A DNA stretch of 47,735 bases from Alphaproteobacteria bacterium (GTDB taxonomy: Bacteria; Pseudomonadota; Alphaproteobacteria; Micavibrionales; Micavibrionaceae). The stretch is taken from NCBI GenBank assembly GCA_023700945.1, contig JAMPXY010000006.1, positions 1 through 47,735 on the forward strand, in the 5' to 3' direction. Made by a program: the position numbers and the translations under genes. Of the stretch, positions 1 through 10,069 are shown piece by piece. Position 1 is the first letter of the stretch, and every line of letters starts with the position of its first letter. The notes under the pieces are model-generated. The model worked only from the letters and a program-made list of their open reading frames with translations, was not told where the DNA came from and did no database searches.

Positions 1-79
1 CCTATTATACAAAAAAAGATTTTTTCCTTGATAACGGTCAGACCGTTGACAGCATCCACTTTATGATAGGTCAATTACC

Positions 80-1822
80 GTGAAGGCGATGAGAAACCCA
101 TATAGCTCCACCCGCAGCACACTACGTGTCCTCAAGGACTCGTTCAAAATTTACCCGTGGCAAAGCACTGCAGTTATCCTCTCGATTATAATTGCCGGAT
201 TAGCTGAATCATTGAGTCTACTAACATTGTTGCCTTTACTAACTCTCGGAATGGGGGCGATGGAAACACCTGTAGCGGAACAGGACCTTTCACGCGTTGA
301 AACATTATTCCAAAACCTATTTGCACAGATAAACGTTGAACCTTCTCTCGGCCTACTTTTGGTGGTCCTAGTTGTCGCTATTACAATCAAGGGGCTAGCC
401 TCACTCATCACCAAGGCTTATGTTGGAGTGGTTGCAGCTGATATCGCCACTGATCTGCGCATGCAGGTCATTCGCAGCCTGATGCAAACCTCATGGCAAT
501 ACTTTACTAACCATGCCGCTGGCCGTTTTGCTAATGCTATAAGTTCTGAAGCGCAAAGAGCCTCCAATGCCTTTCTTTCAGCTTGGAACATGATAGCCGC
601 TCTTATACAGATTGCTTTTTTCGTGCTGGCTTCAGCATTGCTCTCGTTACCGATTTTGGTGGGGGGCGTCCTTTGCGGCTTGGTCATTATGTTATTAATG
701 GGCTGGACCGTCAAAATGTCCCGACAGGCCGGCAGTCGCGAAACTGACTTGATGAATAGCCTACTCTCGAAATTCACTGACAATCTGAGCGGGATTAAAC
801 CCCTTAAGGCCATGGGTCTAGAGAAGCTGATCTTGCCCGTTCTGGAAAAAGAGACGGATGGACTCAAAGAAGTACAGCAATATCAGGCTTTCAGCATCGC
901 TGCACAACAAACTCTGCCAGAAATCATGGTCGTGATTGTACTCGCAATTGGCACCTACGCCGCCTTGCATTACACCGAAGTTAATATTAGCCAAATAGCT
1001 ATCATGGCACTCTTCTTTAGTCGCATGGTAGCGCGGATTACCCAGTTCCAGAAATATGACCAGATGATTAGCAATACTGAAAGTGCCTATTGGTCAATCC
1101 GGGAGGCCATAGACGGCGCCCTCAAAGCTGGTGAACCTACTGTTAAGGGAGGATTCATCCCGAGTCTCCAGCAGGATATTCAACTTGATCAGATTGGCTT
1201 CGCTTATGGGGATACTGCCCTGTTTCGTGATTTTAATCTTACGATTCCGGCAGGGAAAATCACGGCCCTGATAGGTCCCTCTGGTTGTGGAAAAACCACA
1301 ATTGCAGACATAGTCACTGGCCTTGTACGCCCGCAACAAGGGCGCATTCTAATAGATGGGCAGGATCTAACAAAGATTGATTTATGGCGCTGGCGTCAGA
1401 TGATCGGTTACGTGCCGCAGGAATTGTACCTATTCCATGATAGCGTTTTGAACAACCTGACACTGGGCGATCAATTAATCAGTGAAGATGCCGTCCAAGA
1501 GGCAATAAAGCGCGCCGATGCAAAGGATTTTGTTGAAAATCTGGCAGAAGGTCTGCATACAATTATCGGCGAGCGGGGCAGTAAACTTTCAGGCGGCCAA
1601 CGGCAAAGGTTAATGATTGCACGAGCACTGGTACGCAAACCAGCACTCCTGATTCTAGACGAAGCCACCACCGCGCTTGACCCCGCCACAGAGCGGGAAT
1701 TATGTGCAACCATCAAGGGATTAGCAGGCAGCCTGACGGTGCTGGCAATATCACACCAGCCCGCCTTAAAAGAGATTGCTGACGTAGTCGTTGATTTATC
1801 TAAAGAAAGGAATAGGCCATGA
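80..1822 (+). CDS. ABC transporter, fused permease and ATP-binding protein (MsbA/PglK-like exporter)
   Basis: N-terminal multi-TM region, Walker A GPSGCGKTT, signature LSGGQRQR, Walker B ALLILDEATTALD. Confidence 0.93.
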   Translation: MKAMRNPYSSTRSTLRVLKDSFKIYPWQSTAVILSIIIAGLAESLSLLTLLPLLTLGMGAMETPVAEQDLSRVETLFQNLFAQINVEPSLGLLLVVLVVAITIKGLASLITKAYVGVVAADIATDLRMQVIRSLMQTSWQYFTNHAAGRFANAISSEAQRASNAFLSAWNMIAALIQIAFFVLASALLSLPILVGGVLCGLVIMLLMGWTVKMSRQAGSRETDLMNSLLSKFTDNLSGIKPLKAMGLEKLILPVLEKETDGLKEVQQYQAFSIAAQQTLPEIMVVIVLAIGTYAALHYTEVNISQIAIMALFFSRMVARITQFQKYDQMISNTESAYWSIREAIDGALKAGEPTVKGGFIPSLQQDIQLDQIGFAYGDTALFRDFNLTIPAGKITALIGPSGCGKTTIADIVTGLVRPQQGRILIDGQDLTKIDLWRWRQMIGYVPQELYLFHDSVLNNLTLGDQLISEDAVQEAIKRADAKDFVENLAEGLHTIIGERGSKLSGGQRQRLMIARALVRKPALLILDEATTALDPATERELCATIKGLAGSLTVLAISHQPALKEIADVVVDLSKERNRP

Positions 1823-3102
1823 CTGCTGATCAACGCCTGAGCTCTGTTTTAGCTCTGCACGGGGGCTGCAAGGCTGTGCCACAGGACATACCGGCCTTCA
1901 TAGGTATCGGCGCGGAAGAGAAACAGGCTGTTATAGACGTTCTTGACAGCAAGCTGCCACTTTCAGGATTCCACGGCAGTGCACGCCCCTCATTTTTCGG
2001 CGGACCCGAGGTACAGGCCTTTGAATCCGCCTGGCGTGATACTTTCAAATGTAAACATGCCCTGTCTGTTAATTCAGCAACCTCAGGCCTGATGGCCGCG
2101 ATGGGGGCGATTGGCATAGAACCCGGCGATGAGGTCATCGTTCCTCCTTATACAATGTCGGCAACTGCCGTAGCGCCACTAATTTATGGGGGTATCCCGG
2201 TCTTTGTTGATATTGAGGATCAGTATTTTTGTCTTAATGTTGAAAAAGTAAAACAGGCTATAACACCAAGGACCAAGGCTATTTTAGCGGTTAATCTCTG
2301 GGGTCACCCCGCAGCCCTGCAAGAATTAAGAGCGCTGGCCGATGAAAAAGGCCTTTATCTGGTAGAGGATAATGCCCAAGCACTCTCTGCCACTGAAGAT
2401 GGAGCGTGGGCAGGCACAGTCGGCCATATTGGTGTGTTTTCAATGAATGTGCACAAACATATCCAATCAGGCGAAGGCGGAATCTGTGTCACAGAGGATG
2501 ATCACCTTGCACAACGCCTGCAGCTCATTCGTAATCATGGGGAGAATGTTACAACCTGGCTGGGGGTTGAGAATATAGCGAATATTATCGGATTTAATTT
2601 CCGCCAGACAGAAATTGGGGCAGCGATTGCCCGGGCTCAACTGAAAAAACTAACACCAATGGTCGAACGCTGCCGCCAGATTGCGGCGCAATTGACGAAT
2701 GGGCTAAATGATCTTGAGGGTCTTATCACCCCAAAAGTTAGGTCCGGCTGTACCCATAGCTATTTTATGTGGTCAATTCGTTATCAAGAAAGCGTTTTGG
2801 GCATACCACGCGCCCGTTTTGTTGAAGCTTTGCAAGCCGAAGGGGTCCCCGTTTCGCAGGGATACGTCTCCCCTTTATACCGCCTGCCACTATTTCAGAA
2901 ACGAATTGCCCTTGGCACTCAGGGCTTTCCTTTTTCACTTTCTCAAATTCAATATCATGACGGGCTATGCCCTGTTACCGAGAGACTGCATGAAAGGGAG
3001 ATCATTCAGTACCAGCCAGTCGCTTGGGATCCCTCACCTGAACAGGTAGGACAAATGATCGAAGCGTTCCGCAAAGTTCACAAGCACATTAAGGATCTCT
3101 AA
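1819..3102 (+). CDS. DegT/DnrJ/EryC1/StrS family PLP aminotransferase
   Basis: Sugar aminotransferase signatures (NSATSGLMAAMGAIGIEPGDEVIVPPYT, VEDNAQ, NVHKHIQSGEGG); 4-nt ATGA overlap with upstream gene. Confidence 0.93.
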   Translation: MTADQRLSSVLALHGGCKAVPQDIPAFIGIGAEEKQAVIDVLDSKLPLSGFHGSARPSFFGGPEVQAFESAWRDTFKCKHALSVNSATSGLMAAMGAIGIEPGDEVIVPPYTMSATAVAPLIYGGIPVFVDIEDQYFCLNVEKVKQAITPRTKAILAVNLWGHPAALQELRALADEKGLYLVEDNAQALSATEDGAWAGTVGHIGVFSMNVHKHIQSGEGGICVTEDDHLAQRLQLIRNHGENVTTWLGVENIANIIGFNFRQTEIGAAIARAQLKKLTPMVERCRQIAAQLTNGLNDLEGLITPKVRSGCTHSYFMWSIRYQESVLGIPRARFVEALQAEGVPVSQGYVSPLYRLPLFQKRIALGTQGFPFSLSQIQYHDGLCPVTERLHEREIIQYQPVAWDPSPEQVGQMIEAFRKVHKHIKDL

Positions 3103-3106
3103 AGTC

Positions 3107-4966
3107 ATGTGTGGCATTGCCGGTTACTATAGCACCCATCCGTATGACCCTGCTATGCTTGAGAATATGGTGGAATCATTACACCATCGCGGCCCTGATT
3201 CCTCCGGTTATTACCACTCAGGGCCATTCCATGGTGGTATGCGTCGACTCAGTATCAATGGCCTGCACACCGGTGATCAGCCTCTTTATAATGGCGATAA
3301 ATCAATCGTCATGTTTTATAATGGCGAAATTTATAACTATCCGGAGCTTCGAAAGCGGCTAGAAGCAAAGGGATACCATTTTCGTACTGGATCAGATGGC
3401 GAGGCGATTACTCACTTGTTTAACGAAGTGGGACCACGTGCATTTGAGCAGCTCGACGGCATGTATGCCGTAGCACTATGGTCAGAAACAGAGAGGAAAC
3501 TTTATCTCGCGCGCGATATCCCCGGTGAAAAACCGCTCTATTACAGCCGCCGACCCAATGGCGAATTGATTTTTGCTTCTGAATTACCCGTTTTCCGGGA
3601 ATTCAGAAACATGGATTTATCTCTCAACCATCAGGCGCTCTGGGATTTTCCAACTTTCTTGTGGATACCAGAACCGGAGACAGTATATCGGCACGTCTCA
3701 ATTTTACCTCGCGGTCATTATCTTAGTTATGATGGTAACAACTTAGAAATGCATCCAATTATCAACCGCTTTGACCAATATGCCGTTAAGGAGGAGGATG
3801 ACTGGGATTCATTAGTCGAAAAAGCCCGCGCCGCCGTCACGGACGCGATCAAAAGCCGCCTGCTAGCCGATGTCCCGGTAGGAGCTTTTCTGAGTAGCGG
3901 ACTAGATAGCTCAATAGTCTGCACAATCGCTCGGCAGGAACTAGATAACCTGACAACTTTTTCAATCGGTTATCATGCCGATGCGGTTGACCCTTATGAG
4001 GGGCATGCCGACGAATCTGCCGAGGCCGAGTCTTACGCCCAAACACTAGGGACAACCCACCACACTATTCGTGTCACTGGCGATGATTTTAGGAAGGCGT
4101 TACCCCTTTTTTGCCGCCGCGCTGGTCAGCCTTATGCTGTCTCTTCTGGCCTTGGAGTTATGACAGTCGCAGAGCATGCACGCGCTGCCGGAATTAAAAC
4201 CCTTCTATCGGGGGATGGTGCCGATGAGCTCTTTGGTGGTTATTCGTGGTACAGGCATCTCGATCATCCGATACTGCATTCACCCGGTCACAACGGCAGC
4301 GGGTTTGTTTCAATGCACAACAAGGATAGGCCGCTTGACGACATCATCAATACCATAGGGTCATATGACCACCCAAAACGAGCATGGGCGTGGCACTATT
4401 ATGCTGCCGAGGAAGAGAAGCGTGAGCTATTCAACCGTGAGGCTTTTGTTGACACGCAGTCATCATATCGCGTCTTTGCCCGCTATAAGCCAACTAACGA
4501 CTGGCAGGCAATGGACTATATTCGGCAGGATCGTGAATGTTACCTGCCATACGAGATGATGGTAAAACTCGACCGCATGACTATGGCCCATTCAGTAGAG
4601 GGGCGGGCGCCACTAGTGGCCCCGCATTTAATTAAGTTTGCTGATGGCTTATCCTATAACCATATGGTTAGGGGAGATTCTCTCAAGCCCCTCCTGCGCC
4701 AAGCCTTTGCCGACATCCTGCCGGAGTCAGTGACACAAAGACCCAAACACGGCTTTCGTGTCCCGATAGACAAATGGCTAACTGATGACTGGCGCGGTCT
4801 GGTACAAGATACTTTTTCCGACAATTCAGCGCTGAATAAGCATGGCTTTTTATCAAAGCGGGCGGGTAGCCTTGCCGCCGATATGCTAGTCAGCCCTGAG
4901 CGCATTCACGGACATACTATTTTTTGTTACATCATGCTAAATATGTGGTTAAGCCAAAATGACTGA
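3107..4966 (+). CDS. asnB: Asparagine synthase (glutamine-hydrolysing) family amidotransferase
   Basis: MCGIAGYYS N-terminal GATase II, synthetase motif FLSSGLDSS, LLSGDGADELFGGY. Confidence 0.93.
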   Translation: MCGIAGYYSTHPYDPAMLENMVESLHHRGPDSSGYYHSGPFHGGMRRLSINGLHTGDQPLYNGDKSIVMFYNGEIYNYPELRKRLEAKGYHFRTGSDGEAITHLFNEVGPRAFEQLDGMYAVALWSETERKLYLARDIPGEKPLYYSRRPNGELIFASELPVFREFRNMDLSLNHQALWDFPTFLWIPEPETVYRHVSILPRGHYLSYDGNNLEMHPIINRFDQYAVKEEDDWDSLVEKARAAVTDAIKSRLLADVPVGAFLSSGLDSSIVCTIARQELDNLTTFSIGYHADAVDPYEGHADESAEAESYAQTLGTTHHTIRVTGDDFRKALPLFCRRAGQPYAVSSGLGVMTVAEHARAAGIKTLLSGDGADELFGGYSWYRHLDHPILHSPGHNGSGFVSMHNKDRPLDDIINTIGSYDHPKRAWAWHYYAAEEEKRELFNREAFVDTQSSYRVFARYKPTNDWQAMDYIRQDRECYLPYEMMVKLDRMTMAHSVEGRAPLVAPHLIKFADGLSYNHMVRGDSLKPLLRQAFADILPESVTQRPKHGFRVPIDKWLTDDWRGLVQDTFSDNSALNKHGFLSKRAGSLAADMLVSPERIHGHTIFCYIMLNMWLSQND

Positions 4967-5930
4967 CGCTATAAATAATCCTCTGTTTAACAAGCTCAGA
5001 ATTATCAAGCCTGACCCTTTGACAGAGAGAATTGACGATCTGCAACGGCCCCTTTTAAAAATGGCTAAGCATTTTTTCAGAATTGTCTCCCCTTATTTCT
5101 GGGGCCCTAAACACACAGACATCTGGCCGATCGGGCGATTCGTCGCCGAACTCGCAGGCAAAAATATTCTAGATACCCGTTGCAATGACGGAAAATGGTT
5201 GGCGCTGCCATTACCGGTTTATACTTCACATTTTATTAATGGCGGCGATTACAAAAGATTTAACCGCGACAATATCCACCCTATCCTGAAATCCCATGCT
5301 CTCTCGGGAACCGCTGTTATCGATGTAGGTGCAAGTTGCGGTCAGGAGGTGGTAACTCTCTCGAAGGCGGTCGGCCCAGAGGGGGTTGTTTATTGTTTTG
5401 AACCCTCTTATTCCTATGAAGCCTTATTAAGGACGGTATCTCTGAACCAATTAAACAATGTTATTTGCATTCAGGCGGCCTGCGGTAACAGGAACGGATA
5501 TCTGGAGGGAGCCAGTCATGGGCTGTATTTTGTAGGCACCGAATGCCGTTATAAGGAAGATTCAGGCACACCTATTATCAGGATTGATGACTTCCTGACG
5601 CATATTCAGGAACAGCGTCCCCTTTCCCTTATCAAAATTGACACTGATGGCTTTGAGTTTGAAGTTATTCAAGGTGCCCAAAAAACAGTTTCACATTTTC
5701 AAACACGGATTGTAGCTGAATTTGAAAGCCATTTTGACTACTCAGGAAAACGTGGCGCTGATGTTCTCAAAAGATACAAGGAGTTAGGATTCCGTGTGCA
5801 TAAAATTCAAACATCCTGTCAAGAAATCAATGAAAACGCCTTCGAGAGTTACACAAGTGAAATGCTAGACCCCGAGAACATGATTGCCCATGATATCGTA
5901 CTTGTGCCAGTAAGCCCTAAGACTGCTTAA
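4959..5930 (+). CDS. FkbM family methyltransferase
   Basis: VIDVGASCGQEVVTLSKAVGPEGVVYCFEPS SAM-binding region; IKIDTDGFEFEVIQGA typical of FkbM. Confidence 0.88.
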   Translation: MTDAINNPLFNKLRIIKPDPLTERIDDLQRPLLKMAKHFFRIVSPYFWGPKHTDIWPIGRFVAELAGKNILDTRCNDGKWLALPLPVYTSHFINGGDYKRFNRDNIHPILKSHALSGTAVIDVGASCGQEVVTLSKAVGPEGVVYCFEPSYSYEALLRTVSLNQLNNVICIQAACGNRNGYLEGASHGLYFVGTECRYKEDSGTPIIRIDDFLTHIQEQRPLSLIKIDTDGFEFEVIQGAQKTVSHFQTRIVAEFESHFDYSGKRGADVLKRYKELGFRVHKIQTSCQEINENAFESYTSEMLDPENMIAHDIVLVPVSPKTA

Positions 5931-7017
5931 GAAAAATATCCTGATAGCTGACAACAGCTGCTTCAATTGAAAAAATTTCTGGCAAACGAGTAGGTCGTAA
6001 GGGACTAAGAGAAATTGGTATATGCCCCATATAATTAAGAAATAAGGGCATTGATGCGGCAACCCTCACTGAACCATCTTTACCTTGCTGTGCAATTTCT
6101 GCAATCCCCCCGGCACTCTGTGCTGCAATCACCGGTGCCCCCATAGCCAGCGCCTCCAAGGCTACATTAGGCAACCCTTCATGGCGTGAAGGCAGTAAAA
6201 AGGCATCTGCGATGGCATAATAACGCCACGGCTCAGCGACAAAACCTTTAAGGGTAATTTGCATCAACCCCAAAGCGTCAATCTGATCTTGTAATTTTTG
6301 ATGATCGGGGCCCTCACCAAGGATAACCAAACGCCAATCATCCCTTTCACGCCATGGTGCCAAGGCATCTATCAGCAGATCAAAGCCTTTCTGATCAACC
6401 AAGCGCCCTGCAGCAACAAACAATTTTTGTTCCGGGGTCGCATACTCGCCGCGCAAAGACAAATCATAAACAGCCTTAACCCGCGTCAAGTCTACCGGGT
6501 TAAAGATGCGTACCAATTTTTGTTTCATCTGCCGCAATAACCACGGCATTTCATCAAAAACTTTCTGCGTTGGCGAGACAATCTTCTCTGCAAAAGGGTA
6601 CAACGTGAGATAGCCCAGCGAGAGAATCAGGCGCTTGGACAACTTATCAGCAAAATAACTCGGGGTGACCGCTTCACGAACAATCACGGGAACCCCAGGC
6701 ACAAATATCCGGGCAAGCAAAACAATAAAGTTAAGATGAACCATCGTGCTGATGACAGCATCAGGTCCTAATTGCCGGATGGCTTTTATATAAACAAACA
6801 ATCCTTGGCTGACACGCCTCACTCCCAGAGCTGTGACGGGGATATCCTTGGCAACCAATGAGGCAAGCGGGCCACTGGCATCAAAAACTATCAAAACAGG
6901 TTCGAACCTCAACCGATCGAGATGATTAGCGATAGTAATCATAACCCGCTCAGCACCACCCGCATTGAAGTTAGGCAGGATAAAAGCAATTTTTTTTCTG
7001 GCCCTTACCACGTCCAT
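5917..7017 (-). CDS. Glycosyltransferase family 4
   Basis: FNAGGAERVM N-terminus; PSRHEGLPNVALEALAMGAPVIA C-terminal GT4 motif. Confidence 0.92.
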   Translation of the reverse strand: MDVVRARKKIAFILPNFNAGGAERVMITIANHLDRLRFEPVLIVFDASGPLASLVAKDIPVTALGVRRVSQGLFVYIKAIRQLGPDAVISTMVHLNFIVLLARIFVPGVPVIVREAVTPSYFADKLSKRLILSLGYLTLYPFAEKIVSPTQKVFDEMPWLLRQMKQKLVRIFNPVDLTRVKAVYDLSLRGEYATPEQKLFVAAGRLVDQKGFDLLIDALAPWRERDDWRLVILGEGPDHQKLQDQIDALGLMQITLKGFVAEPWRYYAIADAFLLPSRHEGLPNVALEALAMGAPVIAAQSAGGIAEIAQQGKDGSVRVAASMPLFLNYMGHIPISLSPLRPTRLPEIFSIEAAVVSYQDIFLKQS

Positions 7018-7029
7018 ACCATTTCAACT

Positions 7030-8331
7030 CTAAAGTGTCTGGTATGAGAATTGATAGCCCAGCTCCAATGCCATCGGGCGCCAGATACCCTTCATATCAT
7101 ATATCACCCCACCAGGCTTGACGATACTCTGTAAGGACTCAGGCGTCATTTCTTTATAGACTTCATGACCCACTAAAAGTGCCGCCACATCAAACTCTGC
7201 CCGTTCCGGCAAAGTTGAGAGAATATCAATCCCGTATTCTTGCTGCACATCTTCCGGACGGGCATGGGGATCGTGAACCGCAACGTCATGCCCCAATGCC
7301 TGCAAGGCTTTCAGGATATCTAGTACCTTGGTATTGCGAATATCATTGATATTCTCTTTAAATGTAAAACCCAGCAGCAATATTTTACCGTTCTTACCTG
7401 GGCCCGTCTGCTTGGTCAGTAAATCATGGATACAGGTTGCCACATAAGGACCCATCCGGTCATTAATTTCGCGCCCTGCCAGAATAACACGCGGCTCGTG
7501 ACCTATATTTAAGGCACACTCGGCCAGATAATAAGGATCAACCCCAATACAATGCCCCCCAACCAGACCGGGACTGAATTTCAGGAAATTCCATTTCGTC
7601 CCCGCAGCCTCAAGCACATCATAAGAAGACAGGCCCAATTTATTCAGGATCATGGTCACTTCATTGATAAACGCCACATTGATATCGCGCTGCGCATTCT
7701 CAATCGCTTTTGAAGCCTCGGCGGTACGAATATCACGAGCCCGGAAAACATTACCGTTATTCATCTGGCCATACAGATCCATCAGGAAATCCGCAACTTC
7801 ATCCGTTTGGCCTGATACCACCTTGGTTATTTTTTGCACTGTGTGTTCAGCATCTCCGGGATTAATGCGTTCAGGAGAATAGCCAAGAAAAAAATGCTTG
7901 CCTGATTTCAAACCACTGCCTTGCTCTAATATAGGCCCGCATATGTCTTCCGTGACGCCGGGATAGACCGTGCTTTCATAAACCACGATATCGCCTTTTT
8001 TCAAAATCCCGGCGACCGCACGGGTAGCAGCCTCCACCGGCCCTAAATCCGGCTTGTTCTGGTCATCAATCGGAGTCGGCACCGTCACAATAAAGACATT
8101 ACAAGACCGAATCTCTTCCAGATCACTGGTGAAATGACAGGTTGTCGTCCGCAACAAGGGGCCCTCAATTTCACGGTTACGGTCGAATCCTTCTTTTAAT
8201 TCACGGACACGATCTACATGAATATCAAAGCCGGTAACATCCATATGCTTGGCCAACATCAAAGCCAACGGCATACCAACGTAACCCAGACCAACAACGG
8301 CAACATGAGAATCAGACAGCTTACGTAACAT
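7030..8331 (-). CDS. Nucleotide sugar dehydrogenase (UDP-GlcNAc/GalNAc 6-dehydrogenase, TviB/WbpO-like)
   Basis: VAVVGLGYVGMPLALMLAK Rossmann, STVYPGVTE, GLVGGHCIGVDPYYL catalytic Cys motif. Confidence 0.92.
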   Translation of the reverse strand: MLRKLSDSHVAVVGLGYVGMPLALMLAKHMDVTGFDIHVDRVRELKEGFDRNREIEGPLLRTTTCHFTSDLEEIRSCNVFIVTVPTPIDDQNKPDLGPVEAATRAVAGILKKGDIVVYESTVYPGVTEDICGPILEQGSGLKSGKHFFLGYSPERINPGDAEHTVQKITKVVSGQTDEVADFLMDLYGQMNNGNVFRARDIRTAEASKAIENAQRDINVAFINEVTMILNKLGLSSYDVLEAAGTKWNFLKFSPGLVGGHCIGVDPYYLAECALNIGHEPRVILAGREINDRMGPYVATCIHDLLTKQTGPGKNGKILLLGFTFKENINDIRNTKVLDILKALQALGHDVAVHDPHARPEDVQQEYGIDILSTLPERAEFDVAALLVGHEVYKEMTPESLQSIVKPGGVIYDMKGIWRPMALELGYQFSYQTL

Positions 8332-9353
8332 TATGAGACCTTATAATAATCCTTATACCACGCGACAAATCGCGGCACACCCTGCGCTATGGTTGTGGTT
8401 GGTTTAAAACCAGTAATCGCCGTGGTTTCACTGATATCCGCAAACGTTTCCGGCACATCACCAGGCTGCATATCCATAAACTCTATATTTGCCTTGCGGC
8501 CCAGCTCCGCTTCAATCAACCGGATAAAATCCATTAGATTTTCACTCCGGGTATTTCCGATATTCAAGACGCGGTGTGGTGCCTTGTTGACTTCACGCGC
8601 AGGAGGATGAGCCAGTGCCGCCACCACGCCGCTGACAATATCGTCTACATAGGTAAAATCCCGTTTCATCTGACCATGATTAAAAACTGGTACTTTCTCA
8701 CCTGCCACAATGGCCTTGGTGAAAATAAACAAGGACATATCGGGACGGCCCCATGGCCCGTAAACCGTAAAGAAACGCAAACCTGTTTGCGGCATATTAT
8801 AAAGATGACTATAACTCTGGCTCATCAACTCATCGCTGCGCTTGGTAGCGGCATAAAGAGAAATAGGGTGACTGACATCATCCTGCACCGAAAAAGGCAG
8901 CTTCTCATTACCGCCATAAACCGATGACGAACTAGCATAAACCAGATGCCGGAAATTGGCTGTATGTCGACACATTTCCATGACGGTCAGGTGCCCCATA
9001 CAATTGGTCGTAATATATTCGTATGGGTTAATCAAAGAGTAGCGCACCCCCGCCTGGGCGGCCAAATGAATGACCTCGACAAAAGGACCCTCTGTACGCC
9101 AGAGTGCCTCCATCGCAACTTTGTCAGCGATATTGAGCTCGACAAACCGGAATGCTGAATGGGGCCGCAGTTGGGCCAGGCGGTCACGTTTTAGCTGCAC
9201 ATCATAATAGGGGCTGAAATTATCAACTCCTACCACCCTGCGCCCCTGCGCCAGCAAACGCTGAGCTGCGTGAAAGCCGATAAAACCTGCAACCCCGGTG
9301 ACAAGCACAGGCGGCAAATTTTCTGGATCGTGGCTCAGGTATGAATCGGTCAT
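8331..9353 (-). CDS. NAD-dependent epimerase/dehydratase (UDP-glucuronate 4-epimerase-like)
   Basis: VTGVAGFIGFHAAQRLL, YASSSSVYGGN, YAATKRSDELM. Start trimmed to the ATG at 9353 because the longer ORF (to 9479) runs through a tRNA gene. Stop and next start overlap as TAATG. Confidence 0.9.
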   Translation of the reverse strand: MTDSYLSHDPENLPPVLVTGVAGFIGFHAAQRLLAQGRRVVGVDNFSPYYDVQLKRDRLAQLRPHSAFRFVELNIADKVAMEALWRTEGPFVEVIHLAAQAGVRYSLINPYEYITTNCMGHLTVMEMCRHTANFRHLVYASSSSVYGGNEKLPFSVQDDVSHPISLYAATKRSDELMSQSYSHLYNMPQTGLRFFTVYGPWGRPDMSLFIFTKAIVAGEKVPVFNHGQMKRDFTYVDDIVSGVVAALAHPPAREVNKAPHRVLNIGNTRSENLMDFIRLIEAELGRKANIEFMDMQPGDVPETFADISETTAITGFKPTTTIAQGVPRFVAWYKDYYKVS

Positions 9354-9394
9354 CAGCACTCCGCCCGCTTCAGGACTGGTTATTATGGGGCTGC

Positions 9395-9485
9395 TGGCGG
9401 ACAGGGCGGGATTCGAACCCGCGATACACTTTTGGCGTATACACACTTTCCAGGCGTGCGCCTTCAACCACTCGGCCACCTGTCC
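9395..9485 (-). tRNA. tRNA-Ser (anticodon GGA), encoded CCA
   Basis: Minus strand ggacaggtggccgagtggttgaaggcgcacgcctggaaagtgtgtatacgcc...gggttcgaatcccgccctgtccgcca; acceptor GGACAGG/CCTGTCC, long variable arm, anticodon loop CTGGAAA. Confidence 0.96.
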
Positions 9486-9649
9486 GCAACTGGAAAACAG
9501 GCCTGAAAACTAGTCGCCAGCCAGTAAAAGTGCAAGCGCGAAGTGAGGGAAATCTGTAAATTCAGCAGCTTCGGGACATTTTAGCCCATTGTCAGCAAAA
9601 ACCTCGGTGTTAGAATAGCTTAACTCTGCATTCCGAAGGGGACCTTGCC

Positions 9650-10069
9650 ATGAGATTTTTTGCCTTGTTTTTTATCCTGTCGATACCGGCACTGGCAGCT
9701 CTGTCCTTTGACCTATGGCTCGCCTATGGCGACACGGCTGATCTGAACAAGCCGCCAGAATTGACGTCAGTCGGCTGGCTCTGGGTGCGCTATGCCGAGG
9801 ACAATTACAATTTAATGCGAGAAACCATAGATCCCGCCACTTGGAGCAGTGTTATCAGCCCGATCCTCAGCCAGAAAACTATATTGGTTGCCCTGTTTCC
9901 GGTGTACTTAGCCATCCCCATTTTGTTGATTATGAAAATTTTTGGCTGGGGTTCCTTTGCCGGCAGCGGCTGGATCAGCAAACTGATACGCCCCAAGAAA
10001 AAAATGGGCTTTTCCTATCAGACAAGCCTCGATGGTCCGCGTAAAAAAACCAAATATAACCGCCGCTAG
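9650..10069 (+). CDS. Hypothetical membrane protein
   Basis: Two hydrophobic segments; Lys/Arg-rich C-terminus. Confidence 0.7.
   Translation: MRFFALFFILSIPALAALSFDLWLAYGDTADLNKPPELTSVGWLWVRYAEDNYNLMRETIDPATWSSVISPILSQKTILVALFPVYLAIPILLIMKIFGWGSFAGSGWISKLIRPKKKMGFSYQTSLDGPRKKTKYNRR

Noticed and set aside
2708-3049. 113-aa plus-strand ORF inside the DegT aminotransferase gene
   Set aside because: Alternate frame of a strongly supported coding sequence.
9298-9559. ORFs such as AGRDSNPRYTFGVYTLSRRAPSTTRPPV and the MAEWLKAHAWK extension of the epimerase ORF
   Set aside because: They are translations through the tRNA-Ser gene; the epimerase start was moved to 9353.
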